This document shows, piece by piece, positions 35,892 to 43,629 of a stretch of 64,000 nucleotides of DNA. The notes under the pieces were generated by a model. That model was not told the origin of the DNA and did no database searches. It saw nothing but the letters and a program-made list of their open reading frames with translations. The stretch covers positions 1 to 64,000 of the forward strand of contig CACWLD010000001.1 of the NCBI GenBank assembly GCA_902761655.1, in the 5' to 3' direction. Position 1 is the first letter of the stretch. The number at the start of each line of letters is the position of its first letter. The position numbers and the translations under genes were made by a program. This stretch comes from an uncultured Bacteroidia bacterium (GTDB taxonomy: Bacteria; Bacteroidota; Bacteroidia; Bacteroidales; UBA932).

Positions 35892-36995
35892 ATGGATGAG
35901 GCGTATATAGATCTCTTGACTTTGCAGGACAGCATCCAGGAGGGGTTGGAAGACCTTTTCCCGGACAAGCTGTGGGTAAAGGCGGAGGTCAGCTCCATCC
36001 AGGTAAAGAGCAACGGGCATTGCTATATGGACCTGTGCCAGAGCGGCACGGGGGGCGTGGTGGCCAAGGCAAAGGCCGTTATTTGGAGGAGCCGATACAC
36101 GCTGCTGAGCCGTATGTTCCGTGAGGCCGCGGGCGGCGACATCCAGGCGGGAATGTCCATATTGGTGCGCGTCCAGGTGAGCTACAGCGCCCTTTACGGG
36201 CTAACGCTCACCATTGACGACATTGACCCGGACGTAACCCTGGGAGAGCAGGAGAGAATAAGGCGCGAGACCATAGCCAAGCTCCAGGAAGAGGGGCTGA
36301 TGGAAAAGCAGGGAGAATTGAAACTCCCGCCGCTCCCTTATTCGCTGGCTGTAATATCCGCTCCGGACGCAGCGGGCTTCGGGGATTTCAGGAGGCACCT
36401 GCTGGAGAATGAATACGGATTCGCCTTCAGCGTGGACCTGTTCCCGGCAACTATGCAGGGAAACCAGGCGCCGGAGTCCATTTCCGATGCGCTGGAAGAG
36501 GTGCAGACCGCCTCAAAGCAGTATGACGCGGTGCTCATACTGCGCGGAGGCGGCTCCAACTTTGACCTGCAGTGCTTTGACGACTACGGCCTGTGCTTCA
36601 ACATAGCCAACTGCCCCCTGCCGGTGTTTACGGCAATAGGGCACGACAAGGATTACCACGTGGCGGATATGGTGGCCTATTCGTTCGTAAAGACGCCTAC
36701 GGCCCTTGCCGATGAGTTCATAGGCTGCTATATGGCTGAGGACGAGCGCATCGAGTCCTATATGTCCCGCCTGCGCCTGGCCTTCAACTCAAAGCTGCAG
36801 GCAATGGCATCCAAGGTGGATATGTTAGTGGAGCGCATCAACGCCGCTGACCCGCGCAGCGTCCTTTCAAGGGGTTACACCCTTGTGACGGACAGCCGCG
36901 GGGTGGTGCTCAAGGGCGCAGGGAACCTCAAGGCGGGCGACCGTGTCAGGATAATGTTTGCGGACGGCTCCGTAAACGCCGTCATAACAGATTGA
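35892..36995 (+). CDS. xseA: Exodeoxyribonuclease VII large subunit
   Basis: A 367-residue protein, shorter than the 400-455 residues common elsewhere. The N-terminal OB domain has 'LWVKAEVSSIQVKSNGHCYMDL'-like residues (positions about 22-43), followed by 'LPPLPYSLAVISAPDAAGFGDF', 'LILRGGGSNFDL', 'FTAIGHDKDYHVADMVAY' and a C-terminal coiled-coil region. With XseB it degrades single-stranded DNA to oligonucleotides. The short length reflects a reduced coiled-coil. It overlaps xseB by four bases (ATGA). Confidence 0.93.
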   Translation: MDEAYIDLLTLQDSIQEGLEDLFPDKLWVKAEVSSIQVKSNGHCYMDLCQSGTGGVVAKAKAVIWRSRYTLLSRMFREAAGGDIQAGMSILVRVQVSYSALYGLTLTIDDIDPDVTLGEQERIRRETIAKLQEEGLMEKQGELKLPPLPYSLAVISAPDAAGFGDFRRHLLENEYGFAFSVDLFPATMQGNQAPESISDALEEVQTASKQYDAVLILRGGGSNFDLQCFDDYGLCFNIANCPLPVFTAIGHDKDYHVADMVAYSFVKTPTALADEFIGCYMAEDERIESYMSRLRLAFNSKLQAMASKVDMLVERINAADPRSVLSRGYTLVTDSRGVVLKGAGNLKAGDRVRIMFADGSVNAVITD

Positions 36996-37177
36996 ATATG
37001 TTTGACTACAATAAAGCCATAGAAGAGCTGGAGCAGATAGCCCTTAAGGTTGAGGACCCTTCATCCAGCATAGAAGAAATAGACAAGTACCTGGCCCGCA
37101 CCCGCGAGCTGGCTGAAGCCTGCCGCGCGTACCTGCGCACCGCCAGGGAGAAAGTTGACCAAATGGAGAAACAGTGA
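36992..37177 (+). CDS. xseB: Exodeoxyribonuclease VII small subunit
   Basis: A 61-residue helical protein ('DYNKAIEELEQIALKVEDPS', 'IDKYLARTRELAEACRAYL', 'REKVDQME') matching XseB. It wraps around the XseA coiled-coil. It is a typical length for this subunit and begins inside the xseA stop. glgB follows one base after its TGA stop. Confidence 0.93.
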   Translation: MNMFDYNKAIEELEQIALKVEDPSSSIEEIDKYLARTRELAEACRAYLRTAREKVDQMEKQ

Positions 37178-37178
37178 T

Positions 37179-39152
37179 ATGCCAAAACAGATGATATACC
37201 AGACCGATCCGTGGCTCGAGCCGTGGAAGGAAGCCATAGACAAACGCCATAAGGACATCCTTGTCACACGTGAGCACCTGGCCCAAGGGGGCTCTTTGGA
37301 CAAGGCCGTGAACAACCATCTGTATTATGGTCTCCATAAGCAGAAAGACGGCTCCTGGGTGTTCCGCGAGTGGGCTCCCAACGCCACCCGTATGTTCCTG
37401 ATTGGGGAATTCAACAACTGGAAGCGCACGGATGCGTATGCCCTTAAGCCTGTAGGAAGGGGCAATTGGGAGATTGTCCTGCCTGAGCTGTTCCTGCACC
37501 ACGGCTCCCTGTACAAATTGTACATTGAGTGGCCGGGCGGTGCCGGCGAAAGGATTCCCGCCTATGCCAACAGGCTGGTCCAGGACCCTGTCACCAAGGT
37601 GTTCAGCGCCCAGGTGTGGAGCCCTGCCAAGCCTTATTCCTGGAAGCACAAGAATCCCGGCAGGCGCAAGAATCCCTTCATATATGAATGCCATATAGGA
37701 ATGAGTTCTGAAGAGGAGAAAGTTGCGTCTTTCAACGACTTCCGCAAGCAGGTACTGCCACGCGTCCAGGCCCTTGGCTATGACACCATTCAGATAATGG
37801 CCCTCCAGGAGCATCCGTACTACGGCTCCTTCGGCTATCAGGTGTCCAATTTCTTTGCGCTCAGTTCCCGCTTTGGCACTCCTGAGGAGTTCAAGGCGCT
37901 GGTGGATGACGCACACAAGCGGGGAATAGCCGTGATAATGGACATAGTCCATTCCCACAGCGTGAATAATGTTGCTGAAGGCCTCAGCGAGTTTGACGGC
38001 AGGGATGACCTTTACTTCTTCCACGGCCCTCAGGGCCATCATCCGGCCTGGGGAAGCCGCTGCTTTGACTACGGCAAGGACGAGACCCGCCTTTTCCTGC
38101 TTTCAAACTGCAAATACTGGCTCCAGGAGTATCACCTTGACGGATTCCGCTTTGACGGTGTCACCAGTATGCTTTACTGGGACCACGGTTTAGGGAAGGA
38201 TTTCGGGGACTATAAGCTCTATTTTGACCAGGGCGTTGACCAGAATGCCATCATATACCTTGCCCTGGCCAACCAGCTTATCAAGGAAATCAATCCGGAT
38301 GCTATAACCATAGCGGAGGATGTCAGCGGAATGGCCGGCCTGGCCGCCCCGTTCGAGTGCGGAGGCGTGGGCTTCGACTTCAGGATGGCAATGGGAATAG
38401 CGGACCATTGGATCAAGTGGATAAAGGAGAAGAGCGATGAGCAGTGGAGTATGGGAGAGATCTGGTGGGAACTCACCAACAAGAGGGTTGACGAGAAGAC
38501 CATCAGCTATGCGGAATGCCACGACCAGGCGCTGGTGGGTGACAAGACCATCATCTTCCGTCTGATCGACGCCCAAATGTATTACGCAATGAACATAGGC
38601 TCCAACAATGTGATCGTGGACCGCGGCGTGGCGCTGCACAAGCTCATACGCCTTGTGACTGCGGCCACCGCCGGCAACGGATACCTCAATTTTATGGGTA
38701 ATGAGTTCGGGCATCCTGAGTGGATAGACTTCCCGCGTGAGGGTAACGGCTGGTCATACAAGTACGCCCGCCGCCAGTGGTCGCTGGAGGACAATCCTAT
38801 GCTCAGGTACGGCCGCCTGTCCGCTTTTGACGCCGCAATGGTGCATTATCTGCGCTCCGCGCGGGTGCTTGAGGGCGTTCCGGAGCCACTTATGGTAGAC
38901 GAAGAAAAGAAAATATTGATTTTCAAGCGAAAGAATAGTATCTTTGCACTGAATTTTAACAAAGACCAATCGTTCTCGGATTATTCGTTCGCGGCTCCCG
39001 CAGGGGAATACCGCGTTGCGTTGAGTTCCGATGAAGTAGCCTACGATGGTTTTGACAGGGTAAGAAAGGGCGAAGCGCATTTAACGGTCAATGACCGTCT
39101 TTTTATTTATCTGCCCAGCAGATGCGCCATAGTCCTTGACAAAATTAACTGA
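37179..39152 (+). CDS. glgB: 1,4-alpha-glucan branching enzyme (GH13)
   Basis: A 657-residue protein. An N-terminal CBM48 domain ('FREWAPNATRMFLIGEFNNW') is followed by a GH13 barrel with 'MDIVHSH', the nucleophile Asp in 'GFRFDGVTSM', the acid/base Glu in 'ITIAEDVSG', and 'YAECHDQAL'. The C-terminal beta domain completes it. It introduces alpha-1,6 branches in glycogen. The form resembles the eukaryotic-like branching enzyme seen in Bacteroidota more than the E. coli type. The start at 37179 leaves one base after the xseB stop; an earlier in-frame start lies inside xseB. The debranching enzyme gene follows seven bases later. Confidence 0.94.
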   Translation: MPKQMIYQTDPWLEPWKEAIDKRHKDILVTREHLAQGGSLDKAVNNHLYYGLHKQKDGSWVFREWAPNATRMFLIGEFNNWKRTDAYALKPVGRGNWEIVLPELFLHHGSLYKLYIEWPGGAGERIPAYANRLVQDPVTKVFSAQVWSPAKPYSWKHKNPGRRKNPFIYECHIGMSSEEEKVASFNDFRKQVLPRVQALGYDTIQIMALQEHPYYGSFGYQVSNFFALSSRFGTPEEFKALVDDAHKRGIAVIMDIVHSHSVNNVAEGLSEFDGRDDLYFFHGPQGHHPAWGSRCFDYGKDETRLFLLSNCKYWLQEYHLDGFRFDGVTSMLYWDHGLGKDFGDYKLYFDQGVDQNAIIYLALANQLIKEINPDAITIAEDVSGMAGLAAPFECGGVGFDFRMAMGIADHWIKWIKEKSDEQWSMGEIWWELTNKRVDEKTISYAECHDQALVGDKTIIFRLIDAQMYYAMNIGSNNVIVDRGVALHKLIRLVTAATAGNGYLNFMGNEFGHPEWIDFPREGNGWSYKYARRQWSLEDNPMLRYGRLSAFDAAMVHYLRSARVLEGVPEPLMVDEEKKILIFKRKNSIFALNFNKDQSFSDYSFAAPAGEYRVALSSDEVAYDGFDRVRKGEAHLTVNDRLFIYLPSRCAIVLDKIN

Positions 39153-39159
39153 TTAGTTT

Positions 39160-41100
39160 ATGCCTTTTTTGAAATTTAACAAAAACGAGCTGGTGAATCT
39201 TTCCTATTCACTCAAGCGCGAAATTCTTTCTGCCAACAAGAGAGGCGATTACTGCAACACTTCTATTGTTGCCTGCAACACCCGGCGCTATCACGGCCTC
39301 CTGGCCATAACGCTAGACCGCTTTGGTGGTGACAGGTACCTGATGCTGTCCTCGCTGGACGAGAGTCTGATCGTGAACGGCAAGCAGTTCAACCTGGGCA
39401 TCCATTGCTACGGGGACATCTACGAGCCAAGAGGCCACAAATATGTGGTTGACTTCGAGGCTGACCCGGTTCCCCAACTTACATACAAGGTAGGCGAAAT
39501 TGTATTCCGCAAAAGCATCCTTCTGGTTCCTGACAAGGACCAGGTGCTCATAAAGATGGAGCTTCTCAAGGCTCCTTCAAAGGCTACGCTTCAGCTCAAG
39601 CCTTTCCTGGCGTTCAGGAACATACACGAGCTCACCCACCAGAATGACCAGGCGGACACCTCCTACAAGGAGATTCCCTGCGGTGCCTCATTCTGTATGT
39701 ACAAGGGATTCCCTACGCTCAACCTGCAGTTGAACAGCACTGCAGCCAATTTCAGCTACACCCATCATCCGCTCTGGTATTCCAAGATCACTTATTCTGA
39801 CGAGTACCGCCGCGGTTATGACTGCATAGAAGACCTCCTGGTACCCGGATGGTTCCAGACGGAGATGAAGCCCGGAGATTCAATTGTGTTCTCCGCTTCG
39901 CTCCAGGAAGAGAATCCTGCCACGTTCAAGAGGAACTTCACCAATCTTTTAAAGAAGACTCCGGCCATCACCAGCGGACGCGAGCAGTTGCTTCGCTGCG
40001 CTGACCTTCTCATAACCCATCACAACGGTTACAAGATGATCAACGCCGGTTATTCCTGGAAGTTCACGGGCCTCCTGAGGGAAACCCTCATAGCCCTTCC
40101 TGGCCTTACCCTTTATGGCAAGCACGACCCCGCTGAATTCGAAGAGATCCTTGACAACCTCATCTCTGACGAGAGCGAGCGCCTCTATCACAGGACAACC
40201 CAGGTGGAAGCCCCTCTCACTCTTTCCGTCAGCCTTCAGAAGTACATCTCATATGGCGCAGACGCCAAGAAGGTCTGGGCCAAGTACGGCGGAGTTGTCC
40301 GCAAGATACTGGAGAGCTACCTTCCTGGCGTAAGGCACGAGGTTGCAATGCAGCCCAACGGACTCCTCTGGGCGCAGCAGGACGGCGTAGCCCTGTCCTG
40401 GATGAACGCCTATGTCAACTTCCGCCCCGTCACCGAGAGGGCCGGCTATCAGGTGGAGACCAACGCAATATGGTACAACTCCATCTGCTTCGCCCTTGAA
40501 ATGGAGCGCAAGTACGGAAAGGACGATGAGTTCATCCGCAAGTGGACCCCCATCAAGGAACTCGTGAAGGCCAATTACCAGAATATGTTCTGGAACCCGC
40601 GTATGGGATGCCTTGCGGACTATGTGGACAACAACGGCCAGAATATGGACATCCGCCCTAACCAGATGCTGGCCATCTCCCTAAAGTACAGCCCTGTGGA
40701 CGACTCCCTCAAGCAGTCAATCCTCAGGATCATAGACAACGAGCTTGTAACCTCAAGGGGAATCCGCACGCTGTCTCCGCGCGATGTTAAATACCGCGGA
40801 GTCTACGAGGGCTCCCAGGTTGAGAGGGACCTTGCATTCCATCAGGGATGCACCCGTCCTTTCCTGCTGGAGGCTTACGTTTCGCTGTGCTTCCACATCA
40901 AGGGCCCTTCCTTCTGGAAGAAAGCCCAGTGGCTTGCGGAAGGTTTCTATGACGACCTTGGCAAGCACGGAGTGGGCGCCTTTGCGGAGCTTTACGACGG
41001 AGATCCGCCCCACGAGCCCCACGGAGCCATCTCATCCGCGCTCAGCACCGCAGCCCTTCTGGCAGTGGATTATATGTTGGACAAGTATAAAGCACAATAG
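39160..41100 (+). CDS. Glycogen debranching enzyme (amylo-alpha-1,6-glucosidase)
   Basis: A 646-residue protein. The N-terminal domain ('NTRRYHGLLAI', 'LMLSSLDESLI') is the bacterial GDE_N type. The C-terminal domain is an (alpha/alpha)6 barrel with 'YSWKFTGLLRETLIALPGL', 'GLLWAQQDGVALSWM' and 'GCTRPFLLEAYV', resembling GH133 amylo-1,6-glucosidases. It removes alpha-1,6-linked glucose at branch points. It probably works with GlgP. The neighbouring GT4 gene begins after 11 bases and carries a strong Shine-Dalgarno sequence at the end of this gene. Confidence 0.9.
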   Translation: MPFLKFNKNELVNLSYSLKREILSANKRGDYCNTSIVACNTRRYHGLLAITLDRFGGDRYLMLSSLDESLIVNGKQFNLGIHCYGDIYEPRGHKYVVDFEADPVPQLTYKVGEIVFRKSILLVPDKDQVLIKMELLKAPSKATLQLKPFLAFRNIHELTHQNDQADTSYKEIPCGASFCMYKGFPTLNLQLNSTAANFSYTHHPLWYSKITYSDEYRRGYDCIEDLLVPGWFQTEMKPGDSIVFSASLQEENPATFKRNFTNLLKKTPAITSGREQLLRCADLLITHHNGYKMINAGYSWKFTGLLRETLIALPGLTLYGKHDPAEFEEILDNLISDESERLYHRTTQVEAPLTLSVSLQKYISYGADAKKVWAKYGGVVRKILESYLPGVRHEVAMQPNGLLWAQQDGVALSWMNAYVNFRPVTERAGYQVETNAIWYNSICFALEMERKYGKDDEFIRKWTPIKELVKANYQNMFWNPRMGCLADYVDNNGQNMDIRPNQMLAISLKYSPVDDSLKQSILRIIDNELVTSRGIRTLSPRDVKYRGVYEGSQVERDLAFHQGCTRPFLLEAYVSLCFHIKGPSFWKKAQWLAEGFYDDLGKHGVGAFAELYDGDPPHEPHGAISSALSTAALLAVDYMLDKYKAQ

Positions 41101-41105
41101 GAGGT
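41099..41105 (+). promoter_or_regulatory. Perfect Shine-Dalgarno AGGAGGT before GT4 gene
   Basis: AGGAGGT overlaps the stop codon of the debranching enzyme gene and lies six bases before the ATG at 41112. It is the only full-length Shine-Dalgarno I noticed in a genome region where such sequences are otherwise scarce, as usual for the phylum. Confidence 0.6.
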
Positions 41106-41111
41106 CTGCCA

Positions 41112-42398
41112 ATGAGAGTATTGATGTTCGGTTGGGAATTTCCTCCCCACATTGCAGGTGGTCTGGGAACCGCCTGCGAGGGTATAGTCAAAGGCCTTGC
41201 GCATAATGGCGTGGAGACCCTGTTCGTGATGCCTTCGGCTTCCGGAGACGAGGACCAGAGCGCTACCACAATCATCAATGCCAGCGACGTTGCCGTTGAC
41301 ACCCTGAGCAGTACCGTAGATGAATTCCTTGGAAAGGTAAAGTTCATCCATATAGATTCTGACCTTGTGCCTTATGTGGGCCCTGAAGAGTTCTCCAACG
41401 TCCTGGAGGAGGAGCGCAGGCGCCAGGTGAAGGATTTCCGCATCCAGTATGGACAGAAGTACAAGTTCTCCGGAAAGTACGGCGCCAACCTTATGGAAGA
41501 GGTTGCCCGCTACGCGATGGTTGGCGGAACCATAGCCCTGCAGAACAGGGACCGCTTTGACGTCATCCACGCTCACGACTGGCTCACCTACCTTGCCGGC
41601 ATAGCAGCAAAGGAGCTTACCGGGAAGCCGCTTGTGGTCCACGTCCACGCCACTTCCTATGACCGTGGAGACGAGAAGCATATGGACACCCGCGTCCTGG
41701 ATATAGAGAAAAGGGGAATGGAGGCCGCTAACAAGGTTATTACAGTGAGCGACCTTACTCGTAACATAGTGATCAACAAGTACGGCATCAACCCGGACAA
41801 GGTGGTTACAGTGCACAACGCCGTGGATTTCTCCGGCAGGGAGAACCTGATGGTGGAAAGGGGAGTCAAGGACAAGGTTGTCACCTTCCTTGGCCGAATC
41901 ACTTTCCAGAAAGGCCCGGAGTACTTCATCGAAGCCGCCGCAAAGGTTCTCAAGCGTACCAAGAACGTGCGCTTTGTAATGGCCGGAAGCGGTGATATGA
42001 TGAACCGCGCCATCCGCCAGGTGGCAAGGATGGGCATTTCTGACCGCTTCCACTTCACGGGCTTCCTCCGTGGAACGGACGTGCAGAAGATGTTCGCCCT
42101 TTCCGACGTCTACATAATGCCGTCAGTATCAGAGCCGTTCGGAATCTCTCCTCTTGAGGCTATGAGAACCAACGTCCCGTCCATCATTTCGCATCAGTCC
42201 GGCGCCGCAGAGGTGCTCAAGTATGCCTTCAAGGTGGATTTCTGGGATGTGGATGCAATGGCTGACGACATTTACGCCCTGCTTCAGTATCCGGCCCTCT
42301 CAGAGTTCGCCGCAAAGCAGGGATATGAAGAGGTCAACGCCCTCAAGTGGAACAATGCCACAAAGAAAATGATAGAAGTTTACAAATCCGTATTATAA
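41112..42398 (+). CDS. GT4 glycosyltransferase, probable glycogen synthase
   Basis: A 428-residue GT-B glycosyltransferase. The N-terminal 'MFGWEFPPHIAGGLGTACEG' and 'VIHAHDWLTY' resemble starch/glycogen synthases and related GT4 enzymes. The C-terminal half has 'VTFLGRITFQKGPEYFIEAA' and 'PSVSEPFGISPLEAM' with the catalytic Glu residues. In Bacteroidota this gene type is the usual glucan-elongating partner in the glycogen cluster. The donor (UDP- or ADP-glucose) is not visible. No glgC is in the window. Confidence 0.85.
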   Translation: MRVLMFGWEFPPHIAGGLGTACEGIVKGLAHNGVETLFVMPSASGDEDQSATTIINASDVAVDTLSSTVDEFLGKVKFIHIDSDLVPYVGPEEFSNVLEEERRRQVKDFRIQYGQKYKFSGKYGANLMEEVARYAMVGGTIALQNRDRFDVIHAHDWLTYLAGIAAKELTGKPLVVHVHATSYDRGDEKHMDTRVLDIEKRGMEAANKVITVSDLTRNIVINKYGINPDKVVTVHNAVDFSGRENLMVERGVKDKVVTFLGRITFQKGPEYFIEAAAKVLKRTKNVRFVMAGSGDMMNRAIRQVARMGISDRFHFTGFLRGTDVQKMFALSDVYIMPSVSEPFGISPLEAMRTNVPSIISHQSGAAEVLKYAFKVDFWDVDAMADDIYALLQYPALSEFAAKQGYEEVNALKWNNATKKMIEVYKSVL

Positions 42399-42409
42399 CA
42401 AGTCGAATT

Positions 42410-43603
42410 ATGAAAAAGAGCGTTTGTTTGTATTTTCAGGTTCATCAACCCACAAGGCTCCGTCTTTACAGGTTCTTCGATATAGGCAAGGATTCACATT
42501 ATTACGATGACTTTGCCAACAGGACCATTTTCAAGAGAGTGGCCCAAAGGTGCTACCAACCTATGAACGACATCCTTCTGCAGGCCATTAAGCGCAACAA
42601 GGGCAAGTTCAAAGTAGCGTTCTCCATTTCCGGTTCGGCTTTGGAGCAGTTTGAGAGATACGCCCCGGAGGTTCTGGACAGCTTCCGCGAGCTGGCGGCA
42701 ACCGGCTGCGTGGAGTTCCTCAGCGAGACCTACTATCACTCGCTGGCAGCTCTCCGCTCCCCGGCAGAGTTCAAGCTGCAGGTGAACAAACACAAGGAGA
42801 TGATACAGAATCTCTTTGGCGTAACCCCTACCGCATTCAGGAACACTGAGCTCATCTATTCTGATGAGATAGGTTCAATGGTTCACGACCTTGGCTTCAA
42901 CACAATGCTTACGGAGGGCGCCCGTCACATTATGGGATGGAAGAGCCCTAACCATATATATTCCAACGATATAGCGCCAAAGCTCAAACTTCTTCTCCGC
43001 AACTATCCACTCAGCGACGACATCGCTTTCCGTTTCTCCAACAAGGCTTGGAACGAATGGCCGCTGACCACGGAGAAGTATGTGAACTGGCTCAACCAGG
43101 CCGACGGCGAGATCATAAACCTGTTTATGGACTATGAGACCTTTGGCGAGCACCAGAGCGAGAGCACTGGAATAATGGAGTTTATGAGCCATCTCCCGGA
43201 GGCTGTCCTTGCAGGAGGACTCAAGTTCGTGACCCCTTCGGAGGCCGCTTCAAAGCTCAAGCCGGTAGCGGCCCTTTCCGTTCCGGAGCCCATTTCTTGG
43301 GCGGACGAGGAAAGGGACCTGTCCGCGTGGCTTGGAAACGAGCTCCAGCAGGACGCTTTCAACAAACTGTATTCTCTTACCGAGAAGCTTTCCATCATTA
43401 ATGACGGTACCCTTTGGGCAGACTTCGGGCACCTTCAGGAAAGCGACCACCTTTATTATATGTGTACAAAGTTTTTCTCCGACGGAGAGATCCATCAGAG
43501 ATTCAACCCTTACGACACTCCATACGAGGCCTTCATCAACTATATGAACGTCCTCAGCGATTTCATTATCAGGGTAAACGAGGCTTTGGCAGTAAAACAA
43601 TAG
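42410..43603 (+). CDS. GH57 alpha-amylase/glucanotransferase
   Basis: A 397-residue GH57 enzyme. Family motifs are visible: 'YFQVHQP' near the N-terminus, nucleophile E147 in 'FRNTELIYSDE', and acid/base D241 in 'FMDYETFGEHQ'. It acts on alpha-1,4 glucans as amylase or 4-alpha-glucanotransferase. The start at 42410 (first residues MKKSVCLYF) follows the GT4 stop by 11 bases; an earlier in-frame start lies inside the GT4 gene. It has no signal peptide, so it works inside the cell. Confidence 0.92.
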   Translation: MKKSVCLYFQVHQPTRLRLYRFFDIGKDSHYYDDFANRTIFKRVAQRCYQPMNDILLQAIKRNKGKFKVAFSISGSALEQFERYAPEVLDSFRELAATGCVEFLSETYYHSLAALRSPAEFKLQVNKHKEMIQNLFGVTPTAFRNTELIYSDEIGSMVHDLGFNTMLTEGARHIMGWKSPNHIYSNDIAPKLKLLLRNYPLSDDIAFRFSNKAWNEWPLTTEKYVNWLNQADGEIINLFMDYETFGEHQSESTGIMEFMSHLPEAVLAGGLKFVTPSEAASKLKPVAALSVPEPISWADEERDLSAWLGNELQQDAFNKLYSLTEKLSIINDGTLWADFGHLQESDHLYYMCTKFFSDGEIHQRFNPYDTPYEAFINYMNVLSDFIIRVNEALAVKQ

Positions 43604-43629
43604 GCAATTAGTAGTGTAATCAAATAAAT

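Noticed and set aside
35892..36995. xseA looked short and possibly broken
   Set aside because: All motifs and the C-terminal helices are present in one frame and xseB follows in ATGA overlap; the shorter coiled-coil is likely natural.
37044..38042. A 332-residue minus-strand open frame over xseB and glgB
   Set aside because: It is a shadow of two well-supported genes and has no recognisable domain.
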